30,960 nucleotides of DNA from CAZJBS01 sp964544475 (lineage in GTDB: Bacteria; CLD3; SB21), in contig CAZJBS010000034.1 in assembly GCA_964544475.1 (NCBI GenBank), positions 1-30,960 of the forward strand, written 5' to 3'. Positions 6,521 to 14,963 of the stretch are shown here, piece after piece (position 1 is the stretch's first letter; each line of letters begins with the position of its first letter). The notes under the pieces are model-generated. The model ran no database searches. It was given only the letters and a program-made list of their open reading frames with translations, and was not told the origin of the DNA. A program made the position numbers and the translations under genes.

Positions 6521-8124
6521 TGTCCAAACGCATTGCTCTGACATCCGTTTTCATTTTGCTCATCATCGTTGGACTGCTTCCCATCCTGATGATGATCTGG
6601 AGAAGCTTCAATGTTGATGGGCGATTGGGTTTCGACTCATATCGTGGATTACTCAGCTCCGTTCATGAATGGACCTTGCTGGGCAACAGCTTCGCTCTCG
6701 CTTTCTCCGTATCCTTCCTTTCAACAATCGTCGGCGTGCCGCTCGGGATTCTGTTTGGCAAAACAGACCTTCCCTTGCGCCGATTCTTCACGGTTGCATT
6801 CACAGTCCCTCTTTTGATACCGTCCTACATCACAGCAGTTGGATGGGCGGATTTCTCCGGGCCAGATGGTTTTCTCGCAAAGGTCATTGGTGCCACGGCT
6901 GCACAAACGGCGTACAGCCTGCTGTTCGATCTTCCGGGATGCGTGTTCGTACTCTTTGCGACATTTCTCCCGATCATCATACTGCTCACCATGGTTTCCT
7001 TGAAGGGAGTAAACCCTCGAATGGAAGAAGCCGGCAAACTTGTCACCGGTCGGTTCGGCATTCTCAGGCGCATAACAATTCCACTCATTTTTCCGACAAT
7101 CTCACTTGCTTCGATTCTTGTTTTTCTATTGACGATTGGTGAATTTGGCGTCCCGAACTTCTTGCGTTACGATGTATTTGCAGTCGAAAGCTTCGTGCAG
7201 TTTTCCGCCTTTTACAATTTCGGCGCGGCAACAGCAGCAGCTGTGCCTCTTGCCGTCATCACGTTTATCGTTCTTTTGGCAGAGTGGGCATTCTTACGCG
7301 AGCGATTCCATCAAGTGCAGGCCGTTTCATATCGAACTGCATCGCCGCCTATTGAACTTGGACGGCACAAGTTATGGATGTTTATACTTGTTGCCCTTCT
7401 TTGCTTTATCATCGATCTCTTACCGCTGATTGTATTGATTGTTCGCTCATTACCTGTCTCAGTCTATGTTGATGCAATCAATGTCGCCTCGGACAGCCTT
7501 CTTCGCAGTCTTTTCTATGCTGCTGTTGGCGCATCGTTGCTTGCGCTCGTCGGATTCTTCGCCGGTTATCTCATTCATCATCAGGCGGCGCCGTTCTGGA
7601 AAGCCGCCGATACACTCACCATATTTTTATTCGCCCTTCCCAGCACGGTAATCGGCATCGGTCTGATTAATTTATGGAACAGACCGCTGACGAATTTCAT
7701 CTACGGCACGTTTGCCATCGTCGTTCTTGGATATCTTGTGAAGTACACGGCGCTGACAAGCCGCATCACAGCAACAACCCTGATGTTGATTCCGCATACA
7801 ATGGAAGAAGCGGGACAGATTTCAGGACTGCATTGGATGAAACGAATTCAACATATCGTGATACCGATGGCAAAGAAAGGAATTGTTACAAGCTGGTTGG
7901 TCGGATACATCTTCTGCCTTCGAGATGTACAAACGACAATGATTGTGTATCCTGCCGGTCACGACACGCTCCCCGTGCGCATCGGAACGTTGATGGCGAA
8001 CGGTGCGCCTGAGCTTATCGCTGCCCTCTGTGTTGTTATGGTGTGCGTAACCGTCATGCCGCCGGCATTTCTTTGGATGTTCATTTCATTCAAAACATGG
8101 AACCGAAACAATGAGCCTCATTAA
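6520..8124 (+). CDS. Iron(III)-type ABC transporter double permease
   Basis: The 534-aa product has about twelve transmembrane helices in two homologous halves, the FbpB/AfuB arrangement. Each half carries an EAA loop that contacts the ATPase: EEAGKLVTGRFGILRRITIP near residue 168 and EEAGQISGLHWMKRIQHIVIP near residue 428. The start ATG overlaps the stop of the binding protein (TGATG at 6519-6523) and the 3' end overlaps the ATPase gene by 14 bp. This is the inner-membrane channel of the importer encoded by the three adjacent genes. Confidence 0.9.
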   Translation: MSKRIALTSVFILLIIVGLLPILMMIWRSFNVDGRLGFDSYRGLLSSVHEWTLLGNSFALAFSVSFLSTIVGVPLGILFGKTDLPLRRFFTVAFTVPLLIPSYITAVGWADFSGPDGFLAKVIGATAAQTAYSLLFDLPGCVFVLFATFLPIIILLTMVSLKGVNPRMEEAGKLVTGRFGILRRITIPLIFPTISLASILVFLLTIGEFGVPNFLRYDVFAVESFVQFSAFYNFGAATAAAVPLAVITFIVLLAEWAFLRERFHQVQAVSYRTASPPIELGRHKLWMFILVALLCFIIDLLPLIVLIVRSLPVSVYVDAINVASDSLLRSLFYAAVGASLLALVGFFAGYLIHHQAAPFWKAADTLTIFLFALPSTVIGIGLINLWNRPLTNFIYGTFAIVVLGYLVKYTALTSRITATTLMLIPHTMEEAGQISGLHWMKRIQHIVIPMAKKGIVTSWLVGYIFCLRDVQTTMIVYPAGHDTLPVRIGTLMANGAPELIAALCVVMVCVTVMPPAFLWMFISFKTWNRNNEPH

Positions 8125-8884
8125 CTTAGAGTCTGTCTCAAAATACTTCAATAATTTTCCCAAGTCACAAAAGCACGCTTTGGAGAGCGCGCTTGGGAAA
8201 GCCGCCGTTCTTGAATTCACTCTGCAAATTGAGAAAGGCGAGCGTGTTGTTCTTCTTGGTCCATCGGGATGTGGCAAGACGACACTCCTTCGGATGCTTG
8301 CGGGTTTCATTCCGCCCGATGAAGGACGGATATTCCTAAACGGAGCACTCGTTGCAGAAGATGGAAACATCATTAAACAGCCTGAAGAGCGTAACATTGG
8401 CATGGTGTTTCAAGACCTCGCCTTATGGCCCCATCTTTCTGTGCGAGGAAACATCGAATTAGGTTTGAAAGCCCATCACATTCCAACCGGCGAGCGAACA
8501 GAGCGTATTAACGAAATTCTGACTCTTGTTGAGATGCAGAATTACATCAATGCCAAGCCGGCAGAACTCTCAGGCGGACAACAGCAGCGAGTTGCATCGG
8601 CGAGGGCATTAGCACTTCGTCCGCAAGTACTGCTGATGGACGAGCCGCTTTCAAATCTTGACTTGGAACTGAACATCAAGCTGAGAAAAGAGATTGTCAA
8701 ACTTCAAGTCGCTTTAGGATTCACCCTTCTTTACATCACGCACGACATTGAAGAGGCGGTGGACATCGGCACTCGCATCGTGATTATGCGCCAAGGACGG
8801 ATTGAGCAAATAGGTCAAGAGAAAGAGGCGCGTGAATACTTCAAGCGGCTAACGCAAGTTGCTGAAGAGCGATCACTCTTATGA
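8111..8884 (+). CDS. ABC transporter ATP-binding protein (FbpC-like)
   Basis: The 257-aa product has all ATPase motifs: Walker A GPSGCGKTT near residue 50, a Q-loop in GMVFQDLALWPHL, the signature LSGGQQQR near residue 152, Walker B VLLMDEP near residue 173 with the D-loop SNLD, and the switch His in TLLYITHD. It is the cytoplasmic motor for the adjacent permease, of the iron(III)/spermidine importer group. It lacks the long C-terminal regulatory domain found in many FbpC proteins (usually about 350 aa), so it is a short form. It overlaps both neighbours. Confidence 0.93.
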   Translation: MSLINLESVSKYFNNFPKSQKHALESALGKAAVLEFTLQIEKGERVVLLGPSGCGKTTLLRMLAGFIPPDEGRIFLNGALVAEDGNIIKQPEERNIGMVFQDLALWPHLSVRGNIELGLKAHHIPTGERTERINEILTLVEMQNYINAKPAELSGGQQQRVASARALALRPQVLLMDEPLSNLDLELNIKLRKEIVKLQVALGFTLLYITHDIEEAVDIGTRIVIMRQGRIEQIGQEKEAREYFKRLTQVAEERSLL

Positions 8885-11022
8885 GATTCACGTTGTTTAC
8901 ATTTCTTCTTTCATCACTTTTTGTCTCTCACTCCTATGCCCAATTTTCCAAGGACTCGTCTGTTGTCGCAGCGGTTAGAGTCACCAATCAGCTGAAGTTA
9001 GATGGCTACCTTGATGACGATGCGTGGAAGCAAGCCAATACCGTTTTCAATTTCACACAGCGTGAGCTTCATGAAGGTGATCCCGCAACCGAACGCACCG
9101 AAGTCCGCATCGTGTACGACGACCGTGCGCTTTATATTGGCGTTTCGTGCTACGATAGTGAGCCGCACGGAATCGTCGCCAATGCAATGAATCGTGATTT
9201 TGATATCGACGTCGAGGACAACTTCGAAGTCATTCTCGACACGTATCACGACAAGCGCAACGGGTTTTTGTTTGTTGTCAATCCCAACGGCGCCCGCTTC
9301 GATGCGCTCGTTACCGACGAAGGACAAAGTGTGAACACTAACTGGAATGGATTGTGGGATGCCCGAACGGTAATCACACAAGAAGGTTGGTTTGCAGAAA
9401 TCGAGATTCCGTTTTCTACGCTTCGGTTTACTGACGATGCACAACAAGTTTGGGGCGTGAATTTTGAGCGAAATATTCGGAGTAAGAGAGAACAGGTTCT
9501 TTGGCAGGGGTGGCTGCGCAACTATGAAATCGAAAAACTCTCGCAAGCTGGCATATTAGTGGGGCTGAAGAACGTCCACAGAGGCAGTGCAACCCAGGTC
9601 AAACCGTATCTCCTCGGTGGCTTGCAGAACGAGACAACAGGCCGGTCATCGCAAACAAAACTTGGTCTCGATGTCAAGTATTCACTGACGCCGACTTTGA
9701 CACTCGATATCACAGCCCATACCGACTTCGCGCAGGTTGAAGCCGATCGTGCACGCATCAATCTCACACGGTTTCCTCTTTTCTTTCCAGAGAAAAGGGA
9801 CTTTTTTCTGGAGGGAGCCGGGATTTTCGATTTCCAGTTCGGCGACCAACCACGACCATTCTATAGCAGAAGAATCGGCATCAGCAATTCGACAGGTGAA
9901 CCAATTCCGATTCTGGGCGGTATTAAACTCACTGGAAAAGCTGAGCAATACAATCTTGGCTTGATGACAATGCAAACAAGCGAAGCCGCAGGGGAACCGT
10001 CTTCCAACTACTCTGTCGTGAGAGTCAAGCGTGACCTGTTCGAACAATCCTACCTTGGTTTTATCACCACTAACAAGCAATCATCATCGAGCTACAATCG
10101 TCTCTGGGGATTCGACGGCGCCTACGTTCGATCTGATATTTTGGGAAGCAACACGATGATTGTCGGCGGTGCGTTGGCAGGGACGTCAGAACCCGGCATC
10201 GTCTCCGACAATCTTGCATATCGTTTGTATGTTGACTTCCCGAATAGTTTCATCGACCATTTCTTGGGGATGCGAGTCGTCCAGAACAATTTCGACCCGC
10301 AAATGGGATTTGCAAGCCGAACAAACTTCCGTCAATACTCATGGAACTTCCGCATCCGCCCAAGACCGCAGGGAATTGGCATGCAGTACATTGAGTTCAA
10401 GCCTGTTGAGCTTGACTACTTCACGAACTCCGATGGGTCGGTGCAATCGCTCGACTATGAAGGACGGCTCTTAGGATTTCAAACAAATTCTGGCGAATAC
10501 TTCGAGTGGAATTTCCAGCGATTTGCCGATGCGCCACAAGATACGATTGATTTTTTTGGAAACACAATCCCTCCTGCAACCTACTGGTGGTCACGTTGGG
10601 AGCTTCAATTTGGTACGAATGAGAGTCGAGTGTTGTCGTTCTTCTCGCTATTCAGCTGGGGCGATTTCTACAACGGGCAGCGCCAGCAAATATATCTCTC
10701 GCCTGTCGTAAAGCTCGCTCGACGGTTCTCTATGAGTCTGGATTTCAGAAGGAATCACGTCGAGCTTCCTTCTGGTAGCTTCGTTGCCAACGAAGCTGGA
10801 GCAACCATCAGTTATGGATTTTCTCCGATGTTGAACTCTTCTCTCTTTGCACAATGGAATAATGAAGATGACGAACTCAACATGAACCTCCGTTTGCACT
10901 GGATACCGAAAATTGGAAGTGATGTCTATTTCGTCGTTAATCAGGCATTTGACATAGCAGAAAAGACACGGCCGTCGAAGACCACGGTCATTGTAAAGGT
11001 GGCCTATCTGTTTATGTTATGA
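8881..11022 (+). CDS. DUF5916 outer-membrane protein with CBM9-like domain
   Basis: The 713-aa product has a signal peptide (residues 1-20, ending SYAQ). Residues about 35-230 form a CBM9-like beta-sandwich: KLDGYLDDDAWKQA, TEVRIVYDDRALYIGVSCYD, and the partner strands around GWFAEIEIPFSTLRF. The remainder is DUF5916-type with alternating aromatic strands, the FPLFFPEKRDFFLEGAGIF motif near residue 300, and a hydrophobic C-terminal strand ending in VAYLFML, typical of outer-membrane barrels. Such proteins are frequent in Bacteroidota-like lineages and poorly characterised. It overlaps the ATPase stop (ATGA at 8881) and closes the operon, so it may be the outer-membrane part of the uptake system. 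No terminator is obvious after it. Confidence 0.85.
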   Translation: MRFTLFTFLLSSLFVSHSYAQFSKDSSVVAAVRVTNQLKLDGYLDDDAWKQANTVFNFTQRELHEGDPATERTEVRIVYDDRALYIGVSCYDSEPHGIVANAMNRDFDIDVEDNFEVILDTYHDKRNGFLFVVNPNGARFDALVTDEGQSVNTNWNGLWDARTVITQEGWFAEIEIPFSTLRFTDDAQQVWGVNFERNIRSKREQVLWQGWLRNYEIEKLSQAGILVGLKNVHRGSATQVKPYLLGGLQNETTGRSSQTKLGLDVKYSLTPTLTLDITAHTDFAQVEADRARINLTRFPLFFPEKRDFFLEGAGIFDFQFGDQPRPFYSRRIGISNSTGEPIPILGGIKLTGKAEQYNLGLMTMQTSEAAGEPSSNYSVVRVKRDLFEQSYLGFITTNKQSSSSYNRLWGFDGAYVRSDILGSNTMIVGGALAGTSEPGIVSDNLAYRLYVDFPNSFIDHFLGMRVVQNNFDPQMGFASRTNFRQYSWNFRIRPRPQGIGMQYIEFKPVELDYFTNSDGSVQSLDYEGRLLGFQTNSGEYFEWNFQRFADAPQDTIDFFGNTIPPATYWWSRWELQFGTNESRVLSFFSLFSWGDFYNGQRQQIYLSPVVKLARRFSMSLDFRRNHVELPSGSFVANEAGATISYGFSPMLNSSLFAQWNNEDDELNMNLRLHWIPKIGSDVYFVVNQAFDIAEKTRPSKTTVIVKVAYLFML

Positions 11023-11198
11023 AGGATCGGACACGACCAATTGCATGAAAAAAGGTGAGGTTGCACATCGACGTACAAAAAGCGTAAGCACGACGCTCCG
11101 TCATCTGATCAAGAATTATTGTCGTCGCTCCATTGTTTTTGCCGCGTGTTGGTATTGCCACGCCATACTCCGGAAGACATAAAACAAGAGATGAGAAA

Positions 11199-11419
11199 GT
11201 GGTAAAATGGTCAGGGCCTGCCCGCAAGGATTTGAGACATATTCATGACTTCATTGCGCTTGATTCGAATTATTATGCAAAGAAAGTTGTTGAAGAGATT
11301 CTTGATAAATCTGTTACTTTGAAGGATTCGCCCTCGGGCTGTTTGGATTCGCGGATACGTCAGCTAACACCTTAAGAAAGTTCGAAGTCAATAGAAAAAG
11401 CTCTCCCGTGGCGACGTAG
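11199..11419 (+). pseudogene. Decayed ParE-family toxin
   Basis: From a GTG at 11199 the frame reads VVKWSGPARKDLRHIHDFIA, a typical ParE N-terminus, and continues through YYAKKVVEEILDKSVTLKDSP. It then loses similarity and stops at 11375. In the frame two bases ahead, from about 11324, FADTSANTLRKF resembles the next conserved ParE segment before a stop at 11417-11419. A frameshift near 11324-11335 is therefore likely and the closing strands are missing. In the third frame a peptide ending TPEDIKQEMRKW stops at 11203, overlapping the GTG; it could be the tail of a lost antitoxin. The surrounding non-coding stretch 11023-11476 holds nothing else I can identify apart from a small GGCGAC/GTCGCC hairpin near 11410. 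Confidence 0.6.
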
Positions 11420-11476
11420 TCGCCTATTTTGTTGGTTCGCCGATGCACGCCAAACGTTACCTGACATGACCTGCAC

Positions 11477-11782
11477 ATGAAAAAGAAGAAGCCAGACATT
11501 GTGCGCACCACGACTATCGGGCTTGCCGTCTATCGTCGAGACCAATGGTTACGATGGTTGACCTCAGTGGACGACCCGGACAAGTTTGAAGCAACCTGGG
11601 AGGGATGGCACGTTGCTATGATGAAAGCGAAAGCGCAATTCCACGCACAATGCATTCCTGTCGAGGAAGTCACGATTGATCTTGATCTTTTCGAGACGTG
11701 GCTTCGGAGTAAGAACCTTAAGAACAACGCGGCCTCACGATCGCAGTACGTTGCGCTTTGTCTAAGTTCTAAGCATGAGTGA
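11477..11782 (+). CDS. Small protein of unknown function
   Basis: The 101-aa product is not a family I recognise. It begins with a lysine-rich MKKKKPDIVRTTT and contains several tryptophans (LRWLTSVDDPDKFEATWEGWH), a DLDLFETWLRSKN segment and no signal peptide or membrane helix, so it is probably soluble and cytoplasmic. There is no strong ribosome site before the ATG. It lies alone between a toxin remnant and a CPBP protease, in a part of the window that looks accessory. Codon composition and lack of internal stops support a real gene. Confidence 0.6.
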   Translation: MKKKKPDIVRTTTIGLAVYRRDQWLRWLTSVDDPDKFEATWEGWHVAMMKAKAQFHAQCIPVEEVTIDLDLFETWLRSKNLKNNAASRSQYVALCLSSKHE

Positions 11783-11833
11783 CGGTTCCCTCGCATCGCA
11801 TGGCCCTTGCAGGTCCTTTCGATCAAAAACCCT

Positions 11834-12550
11834 ATGATGGAAACACCAAAACCACTCACCTGGATCAGCCTGGTCGTCCTATTTGGCGTGCCAACGATCC
11901 TGAATTCTTTTGCCTGTCAAATGGCCATACCGTTTCTGAGTGCGAGACAGGCGTTTCCAATTGAAGTCAGCTATTTCCTGAGCGTTGGGTTGCTCGTGCT
12001 TGCGCCAATGTTCTTCATGGCGCTGGCGCTCAGCGGCAAAGATACGGGCTCGTTCAAGGCAGTGGATATTCTTGCCAGAATGAGAGTCAAGCGCCTTTCG
12101 AAAGTGGATTGGATTTGGACCATTGGCGCTTTTGTCGTCCTCTCCCTGACGTCCTTCGTCATTGCGAAAGTCATCATGCCTGAACTGGGGCTTGATGCCA
12201 CTCCGTTCTTTTTTCAGAATATGCCGTTGGACCATGAGCATCTGTGGATACTCTATGTCTGGCCTGCCTTCTTTTTCTTCAACATATTTGGCGAGGAGTT
12301 CTTGTGGAGAGGCTACATACAGCCGCGGCAGGAACTCCTTACGAGAAAATGGACATGGCTGGTCCATGGAATATGTTGGGCAGGTTGGCACATACCCATG
12401 GGATTTGATCTGATCATGGCGGCAACGCCGATATTCTTCGTACTTCCGGCCGTCGTTCAAATCCGGCAAAACACGAGCATTGCCATTGTTGTTCACGCCG
12501 TCTTCGGCGGATTTGGATTCCTGGCCCTGGCTTTGGGAGCGGTGCACTGA
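11834..12550 (+). CDS. CPBP-family intramembrane metalloprotease
   Basis: The 238-aa product has about seven hydrophobic helices and the CPBP (Rce1/Abi-like) motifs: the EExxxR motif in FGEEFLWRGY near residue 154, the GWHIPMG motif near residue 184, and a histidine motif VVHAVFGGFGF near the C-terminus. In the family the glutamates and histidines form the active site in the membrane; bacterial members act in protein or peptide processing, bacteriocin immunity or are unassigned. The frame is open from a TTG at 11807, but ATG 11834 (or 11837) gives a better N-terminus; no strong ribosome site marks either. Substrate unknown. Confidence 0.82.
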   Translation: MMETPKPLTWISLVVLFGVPTILNSFACQMAIPFLSARQAFPIEVSYFLSVGLLVLAPMFFMALALSGKDTGSFKAVDILARMRVKRLSKVDWIWTIGAFVVLSLTSFVIAKVIMPELGLDATPFFFQNMPLDHEHLWILYVWPAFFFFNIFGEEFLWRGYIQPRQELLTRKWTWLVHGICWAGWHIPMGFDLIMAATPIFFVLPAVVQIRQNTSIAIVVHAVFGGFGFLALALGAVH

Positions 12551-12681
12551 CAATCCGGCGACACCATTGACGCCAGGCGACGACGAAAGGGTTGCCGGAC
12601 GTCCCCACCGTTGTTTTCCATGATCGGATATTCGATCCGGCGCTTTTATGTTTCGGCGCCAACCTCACACAAGGAGCCCCC

Positions 12682-13239
12682 ATGAGAAAAGTCGTATTCG
12701 GCATCAATATCACCGCTGACGGATACTGCAGCCACACCGACGGGATTGCCGACGAAGAACTGCACGCCTACTTCACCGGTGTATTGCGCCATGCGAGCGT
12801 TCTTCTGTACGGCCGCATCACCTACCAACTTATGGTTCCCTATTGGCCGGAAATAGCCCAATCGCAATCGGAGACGGCAACCACCAATGAGTTCGCCCGC
12901 GTGTTTGACTCGCTTGACAAGATCGTATTCTCCACGACCTTGACGCACGTTGAGGGAAACAACACGAAAATCGTGCGCGCGAACCCTGCGCAGGAAGTGC
13001 TTGCCCTCAGGCAACAGCCCGGAAAGGACATTTGCGTTGGCAGCTTGAGCATCGCGTCCCAGCTGTCCGCGCTCGGTTTGATTGACGAGTATCGGTTCGT
13101 GGTTCATCCGGTGGTTGCCGGCAGAGGGCCACGGTTATTCGAATCCGTGACCCTCCAAAATGCGTTTCGGCTGGACTTGGTTGGTTCGAAAACTCTCCAA
13201 TCCGGAGTCGTTGCACTTCATTACAGACGACCAACGTGA
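12682..13239 (+). CDS. RibD C-terminal/dihydrofolate reductase-like protein
   Basis: The 185-aa product from ATG 12682 has an AAGGAG ribosome site 7 bp upstream; the open frame before it (from 12592) lacks family similarity. It shows the DHFR-like NADPH-binding fold of the RibD C-terminal/YyaP-YwjB group: KVVFGINITADGY at the start, VLLYGRITYQLM, FDSLDKIVFSTTL, the DICVGSLSIASQL nucleotide-binding segment and LIDEYRFVVHPVVAGRGPRLF. These stand-alone proteins are usually of unknown substrate and are not the riboflavin enzyme itself. It lies 24 bp before the MOSC gene and may be co-transcribed with it. Confidence 0.87.
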   Translation: MRKVVFGINITADGYCSHTDGIADEELHAYFTGVLRHASVLLYGRITYQLMVPYWPEIAQSQSETATTNEFARVFDSLDKIVFSTTLTHVEGNNTKIVRANPAQEVLALRQQPGKDICVGSLSIASQLSALGLIDEYRFVVHPVVAGRGPRLFESVTLQNAFRLDLVGSKTLQSGVVALHYRRPT

Positions 13240-13263
13240 GCGCGGCGCGCCTCGGACACACCT

Positions 13264-13998
13264 ATGATAGTGCCCATCGGACATATTCATCAACTCGTGC
13301 GGTATCCTGTCAAATCCATGGCCGGTGTCGCGACGGACTCTGCTTTTCTTGGCTGGCACGGGCTACAGGGAGATCGTCGATTTGCGTTTCGCCGTCTCAA
13401 CGACCAAAGTGACTTCCCCTGGCTCAGCGCCAGCAGGCTTCCTCAACTGCTCTTGTATCAGCCGTTGGGACTCGATGAGAATGCCGAAGAGCCTGTGCCT
13501 GCCCAGGTATGTACGCCGGAAGGCATGATCTTTCCCATCGGAAGCGCCGAGCTCCAAACCAGCGTCTCGGAAAAGTTCGGAAGTCCCGTCGAATTGATGA
13601 AGCTCAGGCACGGCATTTTTGATGAGGGAACGGTGTCCCTCATCCATTTGGCCACGATGTCCGCCATTAGCCGGGAAGCCGGCGAGAGCCTGGATGTCCG
13701 GCGATTTCGGGCCAATATCGTCATTGCTTCCGATGGGACGGAACCATTTGTCGAGGATCGCTGGGTAGGCGGCCGGCTAATATTCGACGGCAACGAATCG
13801 GGGCCAATGCTCACGGTGACGATGCGGGATCTGCGATGCATGATGATTAACCTGGACCCTGATACGGCCAGACAAAACCCCGGCCTTATGAAGGCCGTCG
13901 TGCAAATGAACGAGAATCATGCAGGCGTATACGCCAGCGTGGCACGCACCGGCCGAATCAGCATGGGCCAGTCGGTAAGCCTGGTTGTAGAAAAGTGA
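13264..13998 (+). CDS. MOSC domain protein (MOSC N-terminal barrel + MOSC)
   Basis: The 244-aa product begins with the MOSC N-terminal beta-barrel signature: HIHQLVRYPVKSMAGVA, then HGLQGDRRFAFRR and WLSASRLPQLLLY. The C-terminal MOSC domain includes RRFRANIVI and the LRCMMINLDPDTA segment with the conserved Cys192, the residue used for sulfur or molybdenum binding in related proteins (mARC, MoCo sulfurase C-terminus). The family carries or transfers sulfur to molybdenum cofactor or reduces N-hydroxylated compounds; the exact reaction here is unknown. Full length and conserved cysteine suggest it is active. Confidence 0.88.
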   Translation: MIVPIGHIHQLVRYPVKSMAGVATDSAFLGWHGLQGDRRFAFRRLNDQSDFPWLSASRLPQLLLYQPLGLDENAEEPVPAQVCTPEGMIFPIGSAELQTSVSEKFGSPVELMKLRHGIFDEGTVSLIHLATMSAISREAGESLDVRRFRANIVIASDGTEPFVEDRWVGGRLIFDGNESGPMLTVTMRDLRCMMINLDPDTARQNPGLMKAVVQMNENHAGVYASVARTGRISMGQSVSLVVEK

Positions 13999-14006
13999 AT
14001 CGGGCA

Positions 14007-14041
14007 CCGGGATGGCCGACGACCTCCCGGAAGGACTTTTT
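14007..14041 (+). terminator. Possible terminator after MOSC gene
   Basis: The inverted repeat CCGGGA (14007-14012) and TCCCGG (14025-14030) has a 12-nt loop and is followed, after AAGGAC, by five T (14037-14041). It lies 9 bp after the MOSC stop. The stem is short and the T run is offset, so this is a weak candidate. Confidence 0.4.
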
Positions 14042-14042
14042 C

Positions 14043-14071
14043 TTGTGTTTTCAACCTCCTTTTTATATATT
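14043..14071 (+). promoter_or_regulatory. tRNA-Arg promoter
   Basis: TTGTGT (14043-14048) and TATATT (14066-14071) are spaced by exactly 17 bp and end 13 bp before the tRNA. Transcription would start about 7 nt upstream of the mature 5' end. A GC-rich CCCGCGC stretch follows the -10 box, as in discriminators of stringently controlled stable-RNA promoters. Confidence 0.65.
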
Positions 14072-14084
14072 CCCGCGCTAAAAT

Positions 14085-14158
14085 GCCCTTGTAGCTCAGT
14101 TGGATAGAGCACCGGTTTCCTAAACCGTTGGTCGTGCGTTCAAGTCGCGCCAAGGGCA
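14085..14158 (+). tRNA. tRNA-Arg (anticodon CCT)
   Basis: The 74-nt cloverleaf has a 7-bp acceptor stem (GCCCTTG with CAAGGGC) and discriminator A. The D arm is GCTC-AGTTGGATA-GAGC, the anticodon loop is TTCCTAA with CCT at its centre, and the T arm is GTGCG-TTCAAGT-CGCGC with one G-U pair. The outermost anticodon-stem pair (C and T) is mismatched. CCA is not encoded; the sequence continues CT. It reads the rare AGG arginine codon. The next gene follows 50 bp later and may share the transcript. Confidence 0.95.
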
Positions 14159-14208
14159 CTCGCAAGACACTGATGAAAGAATAGCATACATCAAAGGAGT
14201 TCAACGGC

Positions 14209-14883
14209 ATGCTCACGCCCCGCAAGAAAATGACCCGCAAGGAATTGCACAAAGACCCCCTGTTGCAGAAGGTCGCAACGATCACGGATTACGCCCAGGA
14301 AAACCAGAAACGCATCACGTACGTTATGGCCGGCATCGCCATCGCCGTCGTGGCCGTGTACGCCTACCTTTCCTACCGTGACAACACCAACGCCGAATCG
14401 CTGAACAAACTCACCGCGGCCGAACGCATCTTCCAGTCCGGAGATTTCCGGGAGGCGATCAAGCGTCTTGAGAAATACTGTGCGGAATATGAAGGCACGG
14501 CGGGCGGCGGCATCGGCACGTACTACCTGGCCGTGTCGTATCTGAACACCGACCAGTTCGATTTTGCTCTGGAGAATTTTCAGAAGTATGTGGATGACTA
14601 CGGCGACAATGAAGTTTTTACGGCGTCGGCGTATGCCGGTCTGGCGTCCTGTTATGAAGCGCTCAACAAGTATGAAGACGCCTGCGACACGTACGAAAAC
14701 GTCATATCCAAATTTCCGGAATTCTTCCAGCGCCCCGGCTACATGATGTCGCTGTCGCGCTGTTACCGCCTTCTCAACCAGCCGGACAACGCCCGGACAT
14801 GGCTGGACAAGATTGTCAAGGAATACCCCGAATCAAGCTATGCCAGGGACGCCAAGATCGCTCTCGAAGAAATTGGCGTGTAG
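14209..14883 (+). CDS. Membrane-anchored tetratricopeptide repeat protein
   Basis: The 224-aa product has a charged N-terminus (RKKMTRKELHKDPL), one transmembrane helix at about residues 36-56 (ITYVMAGIAIAVVAVYAYLSY without the last residues), then a periplasmic TPR region from about residue 70. The repeats have the TPR spacing: AAERIFQSGDFREAIKRLEKY, GTYYLAVSYLNTDQFDFALENF, AYAGLASCYEALNKYEDAC and SLSRCYRLLNQPDNARTWL. This layout resembles the YfgM/Tol-Pal YbgF-like proteins that hold envelope complexes together. The ribosome site AAAGGAG lies about 9 bp upstream, and a strong terminator follows, so it is the end of its unit. Confidence 0.85.
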   Translation: MLTPRKKMTRKELHKDPLLQKVATITDYAQENQKRITYVMAGIAIAVVAVYAYLSYRDNTNAESLNKLTAAERIFQSGDFREAIKRLEKYCAEYEGTAGGGIGTYYLAVSYLNTDQFDFALENFQKYVDDYGDNEVFTASAYAGLASCYEALNKYEDACDTYENVISKFPEFFQRPGYMMSLSRCYRLLNQPDNARTWLDKIVKEYPESSYARDAKIALEEIGV

Positions 14884-14907
14884 TCTCTTCATCATATCAA
14901 CTTTGAA

Positions 14908-14946
14908 AAAAGTGGATTGCCATTTTGTTGGTAATCCACTTTTCGT
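14908..14946 (+). terminator. Rho-independent terminator after TPR gene
   Basis: AAAAGTGGATT (14908-14918) pairs with AATCCACTTTT (14933-14943); the stem continues inward as GCC/GGT with one G-U pair and an 8-nt loop. The A and T tracts on both sides mean it could work in either direction. It lies 25 bp after the TPR stop and 18 bp before the next gene. Confidence 0.85.
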
Positions 14947-14963
14947 TTAACTACATTTGGCCC

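Noticed and set aside
11045..11182. Short plus-strand frame starting MKKGEVAHRRTK after the DUF5916 gene
   Set aside because: 45 codons, no ribosome site or family pattern; could be an antitoxin remnant but cannot be supported.
14085..14158. tRNA-Arg as an integration site of a genomic island
   Set aside because: No integrase gene and no second copy of the tRNA 3' end is visible in the window.
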